Shown here: piece by piece, positions 1 through 7,074 of the stretch
Layout: each line of letters opens with the position of its first letter
How positions within the stretch are numbered: the first letter of the stretch is position 1
NCBI GenBank assembly: GCA_937873245.1
Contig: CALMVY010000076.1
Span: forward strand, 1 to 10,180
Length of the DNA: 10,180 nt
Direction: 5' to 3'
Origin: an uncultured Arthrobacter sp.
Lineage (GTDB): Bacteria > Actinomycetota > Actinomycetes > Actinomycetales > Micrococcaceae
Notes under the pieces: model-generated
The model's database searches: none
Seen by the model: the letters and a program-made list of their open reading frames with translations, nothing else
What the model was told of the DNA's origin: nothing
Position numbers and translations under genes: made by a program

Positions 1-1
1 C

Positions 2-577
2 GGCGGATTCGACGGCCGCAGCGAGGACGACCTCGCCTACTTCCGCCGCGAGCACGAATTCCGCTCGGCGGAGATCTTCGAACAGCCCAATGGCGACTTT
101 GCCGTCACCATCGCCCGCCAGTTCGTCGTCAGCTACTACCAGTTCGAGCTCTACCGCCGGCTGACGCAGTCCACCGACGCCACGCTGGCCGGCATCGCCG
201 CCAAGGCCGTCAAGGAAGTGGATTACCACCGCGACCACAGCGCCCAGTGGGTGCTGCGCCTGGCCCAGGGGACCGACGAGTCCCGCGAGAAGATGATCCA
301 CGGCTTCAAGGTCATCTGGCCCTACGTGGACGAGCTGTTCCGTGACGACGAACTCACCGCCCGGCTCAGCGCGAGCGGTGCCGCCGTCGAGCCGTCCAGC
401 CTGCGCGCCGACTTCGACCGCCTGACCGGCGAGGTCCTCGCCGCGGCCGAACTGGACGTCCCCAAGGTCCAGCCCGCCCCCGGCGGCGGACGCAAGGGGC
501 TGCACTCCGAGCACCTCGGCTACCTCCTCGCCGAAATGCAGGTACTCGCCCGCGAGTACCCCGGAGCCAGCTGGTAA
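2..577 (+). CDS. paaC: Phenylacetyl-CoA 1,2-epoxidase subunit PaaC (3' part, start outside window)
   Basis: The reading frame is open from base 2 to the TAA at 575-577 and gives the last 191 residues; the family is about 250 residues long, so roughly the first quarter is missing. PaaC is the catalytically inactive, ferritin-like structural subunit that pairs with the di-iron subunit PaaA in the cytosolic multicomponent monooxygenase converting phenylacetyl-CoA to its ring-1,2-epoxide. Visible family signatures are the EQPNGDFAVTIARQF block near the visible start, the KAVKEVDYHRDHSAQWVLRL helix and a WPYVDELF segment. The protein is almost wholly helical, with no signal peptide or membrane segment. 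A GTG at 218 is in frame, but homology runs unbroken through it, so it is an internal Val codon and not the start. paaD follows after 5 bases and paaE after that, in the standard paaABCDE order. Identification is confident from sequence and context. Confidence 0.95.
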   Translation, partial: GGFDGRSEDDLAYFRREHEFRSAEIFEQPNGDFAVTIARQFVVSYYQFELYRRLTQSTDATLAGIAAKAVKEVDYHRDHSAQWVLRLAQGTDESREKMIHGFKVIWPYVDELFRDDELTARLSASGAAVEPSSLRADFDRLTGEVLAAAELDVPKVQPAPGGGRKGLHSEHLGYLLAEMQVLAREYPGASW

Positions 578-582
578 CCACC

Positions 583-1158
583 ATGGAAATGTACGTCAGC
601 CACCCCACGGCCGCCGAGGGCAGGCCAGCGGAGCAGAAGACTCCCGAGCAGAAGGCCTGGGACCTCGCCGCCACCGTCTGCGACCCGGAAATCCCGGTGC
701 TCACCATCGAGGACCTGGGGATCCTGCGCAACGTCCAGGTGACGAAGGAACCAGACGCGGACGACGGCGGAATGGTCCCCACAGTCCATATCACCATCAC
801 GCCCACGTACTCGGGCTGCCCTGCCATGGACGCCATCCGCGACGACCTCACGGCTGCGTTCCGCCGCGAAGGCTACCCCAGCGTCAACGTGGACATGGTG
901 CTCTCCCCGGCCTGGACCACGGACTGGATGAGCGAGGCCGGCAAAGCCAAGCTGCAGGAGTACGGCATCGCGCCGCCCTCCGGCCACTCGGCCGCCCTGC
1001 GGCACGCCGGGCCGGTCCGCCTGTCCCTCGCCGTCAAGTGCCCGCAGTGTTCATCGTTGAACACCAAGGAACTCACCCGCTTCGGTTCCACCTCCTGCAA
1101 GGCGCTCTACGTCTGCCAGGACTGCAAGGAACCGTTCGACTACTTCAAAGTTTTGTAA
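583..1158 (+). CDS. paaD: Phenylacetate-CoA oxygenase assembly protein PaaD (MIP18/DUF59 family)
   Basis: This 191-residue cytosolic protein has the MIP18/DUF59 (SufT-like) fold implicated in Fe-S cluster assembly. PaaD is required for phenylacetyl-CoA epoxidase activity, probably by maturing the Fe-S centre of the reductase PaaE (family knowledge). The N-terminal domain shows CDPEIPVLTIEDLGI (about 33-47), which is the family signature, and TYSGCPAMD with the conserved Cys79. The C-terminal part carries a zinc-ribbon-like set: Cys153-x2-Cys156, Cys172 and Cys178-x2-Cys181, ending in DYFKVL as in other PaaD proteins. The first 30 residues are a variable, hydrophilic extension. The ATG at 583 lies 5 bases after the paaC stop with no good Shine-Dalgarno site in front, so translation is probably coupled to paaC; the ATG at 589 is an equally possible start. 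The gene is clearly within the paa operon. Confidence 0.95.
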   Translation: MEMYVSHPTAAEGRPAEQKTPEQKAWDLAATVCDPEIPVLTIEDLGILRNVQVTKEPDADDGGMVPTVHITITPTYSGCPAMDAIRDDLTAAFRREGYPSVNVDMVLSPAWTTDWMSEAGKAKLQEYGIAPPSGHSAALRHAGPVRLSLAVKCPQCSSLNTKELTRFGSTSCKALYVCQDCKEPFDYFKVL

Positions 1159-1173
1159 GGAACAGGTGCTCCC

Positions 1174-2406
1174 ATGACTGTTGTCCGCCAGACCGCCGCT
1201 GAAACGGCGGCAGCCACCGGCCGCCGTCGTGCGTCCTTCCACCCGCTGACGGTGGACGAGGTCCGCCGGCTCACCGACGACGCGATCGAGGTGACCTTCG
1301 GTGTCCCGGCTGAACTCGCCGGCCAGTTCGATTACCTCCCGGGCCAGTACGTCGCCCTGCGCACCACCTTGCCGGATGAGTCCGGCGAGCCGAAGGAAAT
1401 CCGGCGCAGCTACTCGATCTGCGCCGAGCCGCGGAGCTTCGCGGACGGCAGCAGCGAGATCCGGGTCGCGATCAAGAAGGACCTGGGCGGGCTGTTCTCC
1501 ACCTGGGCGAACGCCGAGCTCAAGGCCGGCGACGTCCTGGACGTGATGAGCCCGATGGGCGCGTTTGTGTCCAAGCACGGCCGGGACGGCAAAGAGCAGA
1601 ACCTGATGAACTCGATGAACCACCCGGAGGCCATGGCCAGCGAACTGGCGGGGGAGCCGGGCTCCTTCGTCGCGATTGCCGCCGGCTCCGGCATTACCCC
1701 GGTGATCGCGATTGCCCGCACCCTGCTCGCCGCGCATCCGGACACCCGCTTCGACCTGGTCTACGCCAACAAGGCCGCCATGGACGTCATGTTCCTCGAG
1801 GAACTGGCCGACCTGAAGGACAAGTACCCGTCCCGGCTCGCCCTGCACCATGTGCTCTCCCGCGAACAGCGCATCGCCCCGCTGCTCAGCGGCCGGATCG
1901 ACGCGGAAAAGCTGCAGGCCCTGCTGGGGACCGCCATCCACGCCGACGACGTCGACGAGTGGTTCCTGTGCGGCCCGTTCGAACTGGTCCAGCTGTGCCG
2001 GGACACCCTGGCCGAGCGCGGCGTCAACCCGGACCACGTCCGGTTCGAGCTGTTCAGCACCGGCAAGCCGGACCGTCCCGAGGGCAACGCCGGCCGTCCG
2101 GTGATAGTGGACGAGTCGCAGGCCACGTTCAAGATCACCTTCAAGCTGGACGGCCTCCAGGGCGAGGTGGCCAGCCCCACGCACGCCCGCGAGTCGATCC
2201 TGAATGCGGCCCTCCGCGTCCGCCCGGACGTCCCGTTCGCGTGTGCCGGCGGCGTCTGCGGAACCTGCCGCGCCAAGGTGGTCACCGGTGCCGTCACGAT
2301 GGACGAGAACTACGCCCTGGAGCAGGACGAACTGGACAAGGGCTACGTGCTGACCTGCCAGTCCCACCCCACGACGCCGGAAGTCACGGTCGACTTCGAC
2401 GTCTAA
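1174..2406 (+). CDS. paaE: Phenylacetyl-CoA epoxidase reductase subunit PaaE
   Basis: This 410-residue cytosolic flavo-iron-sulfur reductase passes electrons from NAD(P)H through FAD and a [2Fe-2S] cluster to the PaaA di-iron site. Domains in order: an FAD-binding barrel (about 20-130) with the R78-S-Y-S81 flavin motif; an NAD(P)-binding domain (about 165-290) with GSGITP at 171-176 and CGPFE at 266-270; and a C-terminal plant-type ferredoxin domain (about 315-405) with ligands Cys357, Cys362, Cys365 and Cys395. All key residues are present. The protein is longer than E. coli PaaE (about 356 residues). Part of the excess is an insertion of about 25 residues around 134-162, just before the nucleotide-binding loop, and part is N-terminal. 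An AAGGA site precedes the ATG by about 11 bases, and the gap from paaD is 15 bases, so the genes are cotranscribed. Confidence 0.95.
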   Translation: MTVVRQTAAETAAATGRRRASFHPLTVDEVRRLTDDAIEVTFGVPAELAGQFDYLPGQYVALRTTLPDESGEPKEIRRSYSICAEPRSFADGSSEIRVAIKKDLGGLFSTWANAELKAGDVLDVMSPMGAFVSKHGRDGKEQNLMNSMNHPEAMASELAGEPGSFVAIAAGSGITPVIAIARTLLAAHPDTRFDLVYANKAAMDVMFLEELADLKDKYPSRLALHHVLSREQRIAPLLSGRIDAEKLQALLGTAIHADDVDEWFLCGPFELVQLCRDTLAERGVNPDHVRFELFSTGKPDRPEGNAGRPVIVDESQATFKITFKLDGLQGEVASPTHARESILNAALRVRPDVPFACAGGVCGTCRAKVVTGAVTMDENYALEQDELDKGYVLTCQSHPTTPEVTVDFDV

Positions 2407-2445
2407 ACCGTCCACCGCCCGGTACCCACTCCAACGAGGAGCCCC

Positions 2446-3225
2446 ATGATTTCCCTCTCCATCGCCGACGGCGTCGCCGAGATCGTCCTCAACGCCCCCT
2501 ACAAGCTGAACTCGCTGGACGAGCAGGCCCTCCGGGATCTGTCGAAGGCGTACGACGACGCCGCTGCCGCCGCCTCGCGCGGCGAGGTGCGGGCACTGCT
2601 GCTCCGCGGCGAGGGGCGCGCCTTCTGCGCGGGACGGGACATCGCCGGCGTCACGCCTGAAACGGACGACGTCCAGGGGTACCTGGGCGGGCTCCTGCAG
2701 CCGCTGCTGAAGAAGATGACAGCGTTCCCTGCCCCCACGTTCGCCGCGGCCCAGGGAGCCTGCCTGGGTGTGGGGCTGGGGCTGCTGCTGGCCACGGATG
2801 TGGTGTACGTGGCAGAGAACGCCAAGTTCGGTTCCCCCTTCGCAAACCTGGGTGCCACCCTCGACTCCGGCGGGCACTGGTACTTCACCGAACGGCTCGG
2901 CATGCACCGCACGCTGGACCTGATCTACACCGCCGAACTCATGAGCGGCGCGGACGCCGTGGCCCAGGGGATGTTCAGCCGGGCCATGCCGGCCGCGGAC
3001 CTGCTGGAGAACACCCGGGCAATCGTGGCCAAGGCCGCCACCGGCGCCACGAGCGCGTTCACTGCCAGCAAGGAGCTGGTGGCGCACATCCGGGACCAGC
3101 GGCTGGGCCTCTGGGAGTCCATGGAAGAGGAGAACGCCGAGCAGGCGCGCCTCTGCAAGACCGAGGACTACTCCGAGGGATTCCTGGCCTTCCAGGAGAA
3201 GCGGACGCCTGTTTTCAAGGGCTAG
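2446..3225 (+). CDS. paaG: Crotonase-family protein, probable 1,2-epoxyphenylacetyl-CoA isomerase (PaaG type)
   Basis: This 259-residue cytosolic protein belongs to the enoyl-CoA hydratase/isomerase family. The oxyanion-hole segments are visible: FCAGRDIAG (60-68) and GACLGVGLGL (104-113). Aligned by eye to rat enoyl-CoA hydratase, the two catalytic glutamates (Glu144 and Glu164) are replaced by Gly112 and Phe132, so ordinary hydratase chemistry is unlikely. Asp140, in LDSGGHW, lines up with the acidic residue of PaaG-type isomerases, which also carry Phe at the second Glu position (family knowledge from memory). PaaG turns the epoxide made by PaaABCE into oxepin-CoA, so the gene sits where expected, 39 bases after paaE. 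The start is set by GAGGAG at 2436-2441, four bases before the ATG. The family level is certain; the exact PaaG assignment is inferred, and another isomerase/hydratase of the pathway remains possible. Confidence 0.8.
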   Translation: MISLSIADGVAEIVLNAPYKLNSLDEQALRDLSKAYDDAAAAASRGEVRALLLRGEGRAFCAGRDIAGVTPETDDVQGYLGGLLQPLLKKMTAFPAPTFAAAQGACLGVGLGLLLATDVVYVAENAKFGSPFANLGATLDSGGHWYFTERLGMHRTLDLIYTAELMSGADAVAQGMFSRAMPAADLLENTRAIVAKAATGATSAFTASKELVAHIRDQRLGLWESMEEENAEQARLCKTEDYSEGFLAFQEKRTPVFKG

Positions 3226-3229
3226 CCGT

Positions 3230-3235
3230 TAGAAT
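3230..3235 (+). promoter_or_regulatory. -10 element for a leaderless galU transcript
   Basis: TAGAAT matches the sigma-70-type -10 consensus at five of six positions and lies five bases after the paaG stop codon. Six bases separate it from the galU ATG at 3242, so transcription would start at or beside the A of the start codon. The 17-base-spaced upstream hexamer (3207-3212) does not resemble TTGACA, which is common for actinobacterial promoters. No Shine-Dalgarno sequence lies between the paaG stop and the ATG. That agrees with a leaderless mRNA. Confidence 0.6.
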
Positions 3236-3241
3236 CCCCTC

Positions 3242-4132
3242 ATGACTTTGGGGAAAGCAGTAACAAAGGCTGTCATTCCGGCCGCGGGACTTGGCACACG
3301 CTTCCTGCCGGCCACCAAGGCGATGCCCAAGGAAATGCTGCCCGTGGTCGACCAGCCTGCCATCCAGTACGTTGTCGAGGAAGCTGTCCGCGCCGGCCTG
3401 ACCGACCTGTTGATGATCACCGGCAGGCAGAAGCGGGCCCTCGAGGACCACTTTGACCGTGAGCCCAGCCTCGAACGTGCCCTGGAACTCAAGGGCGATC
3501 TCGAGAAGCTGGAAGCCGTACAGCACGCCTCCGCACTGGGGCCCCTCTACTACGTGCGCCAAGGGGACCCCCAGGGACTGGGCCATGCCGTCCTGTGCGC
3601 CCGCCAGCACATCGGCGCCGAGCCGTTCGCCGTCCTGCTCGGCGATGACCTGATCGACGAACGCGACGAACTCCTGAGCACCATGATCGACGTGCAGGCC
3701 CGGACCGGCGGCTCGGTGGTTGCCCTGATCGAAGTGGATCCCGCCGAGATTAGCGCCTACGGCTGCGCAGATGTCTCTGCCGTCGACGGCGAAGGCCATG
3801 TGCGCGTCAACCGGCTGGTGGAAAAACCGTCCATCGCCGATGCCCCTTCGAACCTGGCCGTGATCGGCCGGTACGTGCTCCACCCGGCGGTCTTCGACGT
3901 CCTGGAGGAAACAGAGCCCGGCCGCGGCGGGGAAATCCAGCTCACGGATGCCCTGCAGACGCTGGCCGTCTCAGGCTGCGAAGGCGGGGGTGTGTACGGA
4001 GTGGTCTTCAAGGGCCGCCGCTACGACACAGGCGACAAGCTGAGCTACCTCAAAGCGGTCATCTCGATCGCCTCGGAGCGGGTGGAGTTCGGCGAGGAGC
4101 TCAAGGCCTGGATGAAGGCCTTCGTCAACTAG
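3242..4132 (+). CDS. galU: UTP--glucose-1-phosphate uridylyltransferase GalU
   Basis: This 296-residue cytosolic enzyme makes UDP-glucose from UTP and glucose-1-phosphate, the precursor for polysaccharide, glycolipid and trehalose synthesis. The signature nucleotide loop AAGLGTRFLPATKAMPKEML spans 14-33 and is followed by the VVDQPAIQYVVEEA segment. Other family blocks are QGLGHAVLCAR (111-121), GDDLIDE (134-140) with the metal-binding Asp, EKPS (194-197), EIQLTDAL (231-238) and KGRRYDTGDKLSYL (257-270). Length and all key residues are normal for bacterial GalU. The start at 3242 is chosen because the conserved domain begins about eight residues later and a -10 element sits six bases upstream; there is no ribosome binding site. 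Its 3' end converges with an Lrp-type gene 16 bases away, with no hairpin terminator between them. Functionally it looks unrelated to the flanking catabolic operons. Confidence 0.96.
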   Translation: MTLGKAVTKAVIPAAGLGTRFLPATKAMPKEMLPVVDQPAIQYVVEEAVRAGLTDLLMITGRQKRALEDHFDREPSLERALELKGDLEKLEAVQHASALGPLYYVRQGDPQGLGHAVLCARQHIGAEPFAVLLGDDLIDERDELLSTMIDVQARTGGSVVALIEVDPAEISAYGCADVSAVDGEGHVRVNRLVEKPSIADAPSNLAVIGRYVLHPAVFDVLEETEPGRGGEIQLTDALQTLAVSGCEGGGVYGVVFKGRRYDTGDKLSYLKAVISIASERVEFGEELKAWMKAFVN

Positions 4133-4148
4133 CCTGCCGTTGGTGCCG

Positions 4149-4613
4149 CTATCGCGTGTCCAGGTCCTCGAACACCAGAAAGGTCTGCGTGTCCAGCACC
4201 CCGGGCATGGACTGCAGCTGGTCGAAAATCACCCGGCGCAGATCGATATTGTCCACGGCACGCACCAGCAGGATCACATCGAAGTCCCCGCCCACCAGCG
4301 CGATGTGGTGAACCTCCGGAATGGCCCGCAGCAGCTCCCGCAGCTCCCGCCAGGAATGCTGCCGGACCTTCAGGGTCACGTAGGCAGAGGACTTGAGGCC
4401 GGCCTTGATCGGATCCACCAGCGCCGTGAACTTCGTCAGCACACCCTCGCCGGTCAACCGGGCTATCCGCGTGTAGGCATGGGCGCGCGAGATGTGGACG
4501 TTCTCCGCGACCTGGGTGACGGACATCCGGCCGTCCCTTGTCAGTTCCGCAATAATGTTCCGGTCCACATCGTCCAGCGGCACAGCCGCCGGTTCCGCCT
4601 CGGCCTCTGCCAT
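4149..4613 (-). CDS. Lrp/AsnC-family transcriptional regulator (possible regulator of the divergent dehydrogenase operon)
   Basis: This 154-residue protein has the two Lrp/AsnC domains: an N-terminal DNA-binding helix-turn-helix (about 13-60, starting LDDVDRNIIAEL, with recognition region SVTQVAENVHISRAHAYTRI at 31-50) and a C-terminal RAM/effector domain (about 74-148) containing VGGDFD (107-112), typical of the amino-acid-sensing fold. Family members assemble as dimers to octamers or hexadecamers and respond to amino acids. The ATG at 4613 is preferred over an open extension back to 4736, because the family begins close to the helix-turn-helix and the extension overlaps the divergent promoter region. 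The gene is divergent from a 2-oxo acid dehydrogenase operon. The same layout is known for bkdR, the Lrp-like regulator of branched-chain 2-oxo acid dehydrogenase genes, so that role is likely here but inferred. The family is certain; target and effector are not. Confidence 0.92.
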   Translation of the reverse strand: MAEAEAEPAAVPLDDVDRNIIAELTRDGRMSVTQVAENVHISRAHAYTRIARLTGEGVLTKFTALVDPIKAGLKSSAYVTLKVRQHSWRELRELLRAIPEVHHIALVGGDFDVILLVRAVDNIDLRRVIFDQLQSMPGVLDTQTFLVFEDLDTR

Positions 4614-4772
4614 TTGTCCACAACCCCCGCCAGTAATCCAGCTCACACTTACGATTTGTCTTCCAGAATAGGCCAATTTTCTGGACTTCTCCACGATTTC
4701 CACTGCGGCTGGATACGAAACAGCCTCCGGCGCCATACTGGGGAGGAATAGTGGCTACAGAAGGACGGACCA
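4614..4772. promoter_or_regulatory. Divergent promoter region between the Lrp-type gene and the dehydrogenase operon
   Basis: This 159-bp stretch is visibly less GC-rich than the genes around it. For the minus-strand regulator, a -35-like TGGAGA (reading 4693 to 4688), a 17-base spacer and a -10-like TATTCT (4670 to 4665) can be seen, each matching four of six consensus bases; this would give a leader of about 45 bases. For the plus-strand operon, the best -10 candidate is CATACT at 4734-4739, four of six, without a recognisable -35. AAGGA at 4761-4765 is the ribosome binding site for the E1 alpha start at 4773. Promoter positions are tentative. Confidence 0.5.
4662..4685. promoter_or_regulatory. 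24-bp dyad, candidate Lrp-type operator
   Basis: The arms TCCAGAA (4662-4668) and TTCTGGA (4679-4685) are perfect inverted repeats around a 10-base centre. CAG...CTG ends with an A/T-containing centre recall Lrp-family sites, but this site is longer than the classical 15-bp Lrp box. It covers the predicted -10 and most of the spacer of the regulator's own promoter, which would suit autorepression. It is also about 70 bp upstream of the likely start of the dehydrogenase transcript, a place where Lrp proteins can activate. The repeat is seen directly; the function is inferred. Confidence 0.5.
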
Positions 4773-5963
4773 ATGACGATCTCCGCAGAAGCGCCGGAAG
4801 ACGCCGCCAGCGAGGCGGTGCGCAAATTCGGCATCACCGTCGAGGACTACATGCTGCCGGCACGGCACCAGATCCAGATGGTGGGCCCGGACGGCACGCT
4901 GAACCCGCACACCGAGCAGGGCACCCAGCCCGGACACGAATACGCCCTCCCCGGCGACGAGGAGCTGATGGCGGCCTACGAGCAGCTGGTCGTCGGACGC
5001 CGCGTCAATGACCAGAACTCCGCCCTGGTCCGGCAGGGCCGCATGGCCGTCTACCCGTCCAGCCACGGCCAGGAGGCCTGCCAGGTCGCCGCGGCCCTCT
5101 GCCTGTCCGAGGGTGACTGGATGTTCCCCACCTACCGCGACTCCGTGGCCGTGATGGCCCGCGGCGTCGATCCCGTCCAGACCATGACGCTCTTCCGCGG
5201 CGACTGGCACGGCGGCTACGACCCCGCCAAGCACAAAGTCGGCATCCAGTGCACCCCGCTGACCACCCAGCTGCTGCACGGCGTCGGCGTGGCCCACGCC
5301 GCGAAGCTGCGCGGCGAGGACACCGTCGTCCTGGCCATGTGCGGCGACGGCGCCACGAGCGAAGGCGACTTCCACGAGGCACTGAACTTCGCCGCGGTGT
5401 TCCACCTGCCGGTCGTGTTCTTCGTCCAGAACAACCAGTACGCCATCTCCGTGCCGCTCGCGAGCCAGTCGGTCGCGCCGTCGCTCGCCCACAAGGCCGT
5501 GGGCTACGGCATGGCCGGCGAACGCGTGGACGGCAACGACATCGTCGCCCTGCTCGCCGTCCTGGGCCGGGCCGTCAAGCTCGCCCGGGAAGGCTCCGGC
5601 CCGCTGCTCGTGGAGGCGCACACCTACCGGATGCAGGCGCACACCAACGCCGACGACGCCACCCGGTACCGCCAGGACAGCGAAGTTGCCGATTGGGTAG
5701 CCAAGGATCCGCTGAGCCGGATGAACACCTACCTGACGGAGCGCGGACTGCTCGACGACGACCGCGCCGCCAGGATCGCCGAAAAGGCGGAGGCGGTTGC
5801 CACGCAGCTCCGCGAGGGCCTCAGCGAGGAGGTCCCGGTGGACCCGCAGGACCTCTTTAAGTACGTCTTCTCCACCCCCACCCCACAGCTGAAGGAACAG
5901 TCCGCAATGCTCGCCGACGAACTGGCCCGCGACGCCGCATCCACGACGGAGGCCGCACGATGA
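4773..5963 (+). CDS. bkdA: 2-oxo acid dehydrogenase E1 component, alpha subunit (BkdA/PdhA type)
   Basis: This 396-residue protein is the thiamine-diphosphate-binding half of the E1 decarboxylase of a 2-oxo acid dehydrogenase complex. It decarboxylates a 2-oxo acid and, with E1 beta, loads the acyl group on E2 lipoate. The thiamine-diphosphate motif runs from GDG (191-193) to NN (220-221). Other family blocks are HGQEA (98-102), FPTYRD (118-123) and the phosphorylation-loop region YRMQAHTNADDATRYR (285-300), whose Ser/Thr pattern differs from mammalian enzymes. The first 60 residues are the variable N-terminal arm. The start at 4773 has AAGGA seven bases upstream. The stop overlaps the next start by four bases. 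Sequence resembles Mycobacterium BkdA as well as Gram-positive PdhA. The branched-chain reading is favoured because actinobacteria usually run pyruvate dehydrogenase with a homodimeric AceE and because an Lrp-type gene is divergent, but the substrate is not proven. Confidence 0.9.
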   Translation: MTISAEAPEDAASEAVRKFGITVEDYMLPARHQIQMVGPDGTLNPHTEQGTQPGHEYALPGDEELMAAYEQLVVGRRVNDQNSALVRQGRMAVYPSSHGQEACQVAAALCLSEGDWMFPTYRDSVAVMARGVDPVQTMTLFRGDWHGGYDPAKHKVGIQCTPLTTQLLHGVGVAHAAKLRGEDTVVLAMCGDGATSEGDFHEALNFAAVFHLPVVFFVQNNQYAISVPLASQSVAPSLAHKAVGYGMAGERVDGNDIVALLAVLGRAVKLAREGSGPLLVEAHTYRMQAHTNADDATRYRQDSEVADWVAKDPLSRMNTYLTERGLLDDDRAARIAEKAEAVATQLREGLSEEVPVDPQDLFKYVFSTPTPQLKEQSAMLADELARDAASTTEAAR

Positions 5964-7072
5964 GCCCCACTATCACCACGTCCTCCGAGGCGAACGGCAA
6001 CGTCAGCGCCGCGACTGCCCGGGCGGCTGCCAAGGCCGCTGTTGAAGCCGACAAGACCGGCCCCCAGACCGTCACCCTGGCCAAGGCCCTCAACACCGCC
6101 ATGGCCGACGCCATGCACGCCGACGAATCTGTCCTGGTCTTCGGCGAGGACGTCGGCATGCTCGGCGGGGTCTTCCGGATCACCGACGGGCTCACCAAGA
6201 CCTTCGGGAAGAGCCGCTGCTTTGACACCCCGCTGGCCGAATCCGGCATCGTGGGCATGGCGGTGGGCATGGCCATGAACGGCATGCGCCCGGTCATCGA
6301 GATGCAGTTCGATGCCTTCGCCTATCCGGCGTTCGAACAGATCGTCAGCCACGTCGCCAAGATGCACAACCGCACCAAGGGCACCGTGAAGCTGCCCATC
6401 GTCATTCGGGTCCCGTACGCCGGCGGCATCGGGGGAGTGGAGCACCACTGCGACTCCTCCGAGGCCTACTACGCCCACACCGCGGGACTCAAGGTCTTTA
6501 CCCCGGCCACCGTGGCCGACGGCTACCGGATGCTCCGCGAGGCCATCGACTCGGATGATCCCGTCATGTTTATGGAGCCCAAGAAGCTCTACTGGTCCAA
6601 GGACCAGGTGGACCTGGACGCACTCCGCGCCGAACACTCAGAAAACACCGAACGCGGGACTTCCTCGGAAGGCCGCGCCGCCGTCGCCCGCCCCGGCACC
6701 GATGCAACGCTGATCGCCTACGGGCCCTCCGTCCCGACGGCGCTCGCCGCCGCCGCGGCCGCCGCCGAGGAAGGCCGCTCCCTCGAAGTGATCGACGTCC
6801 GCTCCATCGTGCCGTTCGACGACGAAACGGTCTGCGCCTCGGTCCGCAAGACCGGCCGCGCCGTTGTCATTGCCGAGGCCCACGGCTTCGCGTCCGTGGC
6901 CTCCGAAATCGTGGCCCGGGTCCAGGAACGCTGCTTCCACCACCTCGCCGCGCCGATCCGCCGCGTCACCGGCTTCGACGTGCCGTACCCGGCGCCCAAG
7001 CTTGAGCACTATTACCTGCCCGGCGTGGACCGCATCCTCGACGCCGTTGACGACCTCCAGTGGGAAGACTGA
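5960..7072 (+). CDS. bkdB: 2-oxo acid dehydrogenase E1 component, beta subunit
   Basis: This 370-residue protein is the partner of E1 alpha in the thiamine-dependent heterotetramer. The conserved core starts near residue 36 (QTVTLAKALNTAM). It shows FGEDVG (61-66) with the Glu that activates the cofactor, FDTPLAESGIVG (88-99), AYPAFEQI (121-128), PYAGGIGGVEHH (152-163) and the C-terminal transketolase domain (about 245-368) with VIDVRSIVPFD (277-287). The first 35 residues are an Ala-rich, polar extension, making the protein longer than the usual 325-340. No in-frame start better placed is present, and GGAGG at 5948-5952 lies seven bases before the ATG at 5960, so the extended start is supported. 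The ATGA overlap with E1 alpha implies translational coupling and balanced subunit output. Family is certain; the substrate carries the same uncertainty as the alpha subunit. Confidence 0.92.
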   Translation: MSPTITTSSEANGNVSAATARAAAKAAVEADKTGPQTVTLAKALNTAMADAMHADESVLVFGEDVGMLGGVFRITDGLTKTFGKSRCFDTPLAESGIVGMAVGMAMNGMRPVIEMQFDAFAYPAFEQIVSHVAKMHNRTKGTVKLPIVIRVPYAGGIGGVEHHCDSSEAYYAHTAGLKVFTPATVADGYRMLREAIDSDDPVMFMEPKKLYWSKDQVDLDALRAEHSENTERGTSSEGRAAVARPGTDATLIAYGPSVPTALAAAAAAAEEGRSLEVIDVRSIVPFDDETVCASVRKTGRAVVIAEAHGFASVASEIVARVQERCFHHLAAPIRRVTGFDVPYPAPKLEHYYLPGVDRILDAVDDLQWED

Positions 7073-7074
7073 CC

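Noticed and set aside
1051..3087. Very long open frame (678 codons) on the minus strand opposite paaE and paaG
   Set aside because: It is a shadow of high-GC coding sequence on the other strand: low-complexity Gly/Arg/Val/His composition, no domain, and it lies opposite three well-identified genes.
4133..4148. Expected bidirectional terminator between convergent galU and the Lrp-type gene
   Set aside because: The 16-base gap holds no inverted repeat, and none is visible across the two 3' ends.
4703..4727. GGCTG/CAGCC inverted pair in the divergent region
   Set aside because: Five-base arms around nine bases with no extension; not distinguishable from chance.
4614..4736. 41-residue N-terminal extension of the Lrp-type regulator
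   Set aside because: Family members start close to the helix-turn-helix, and the stretch contains the predicted promoter and dyad and is less GC-rich than coding sequence nearby.
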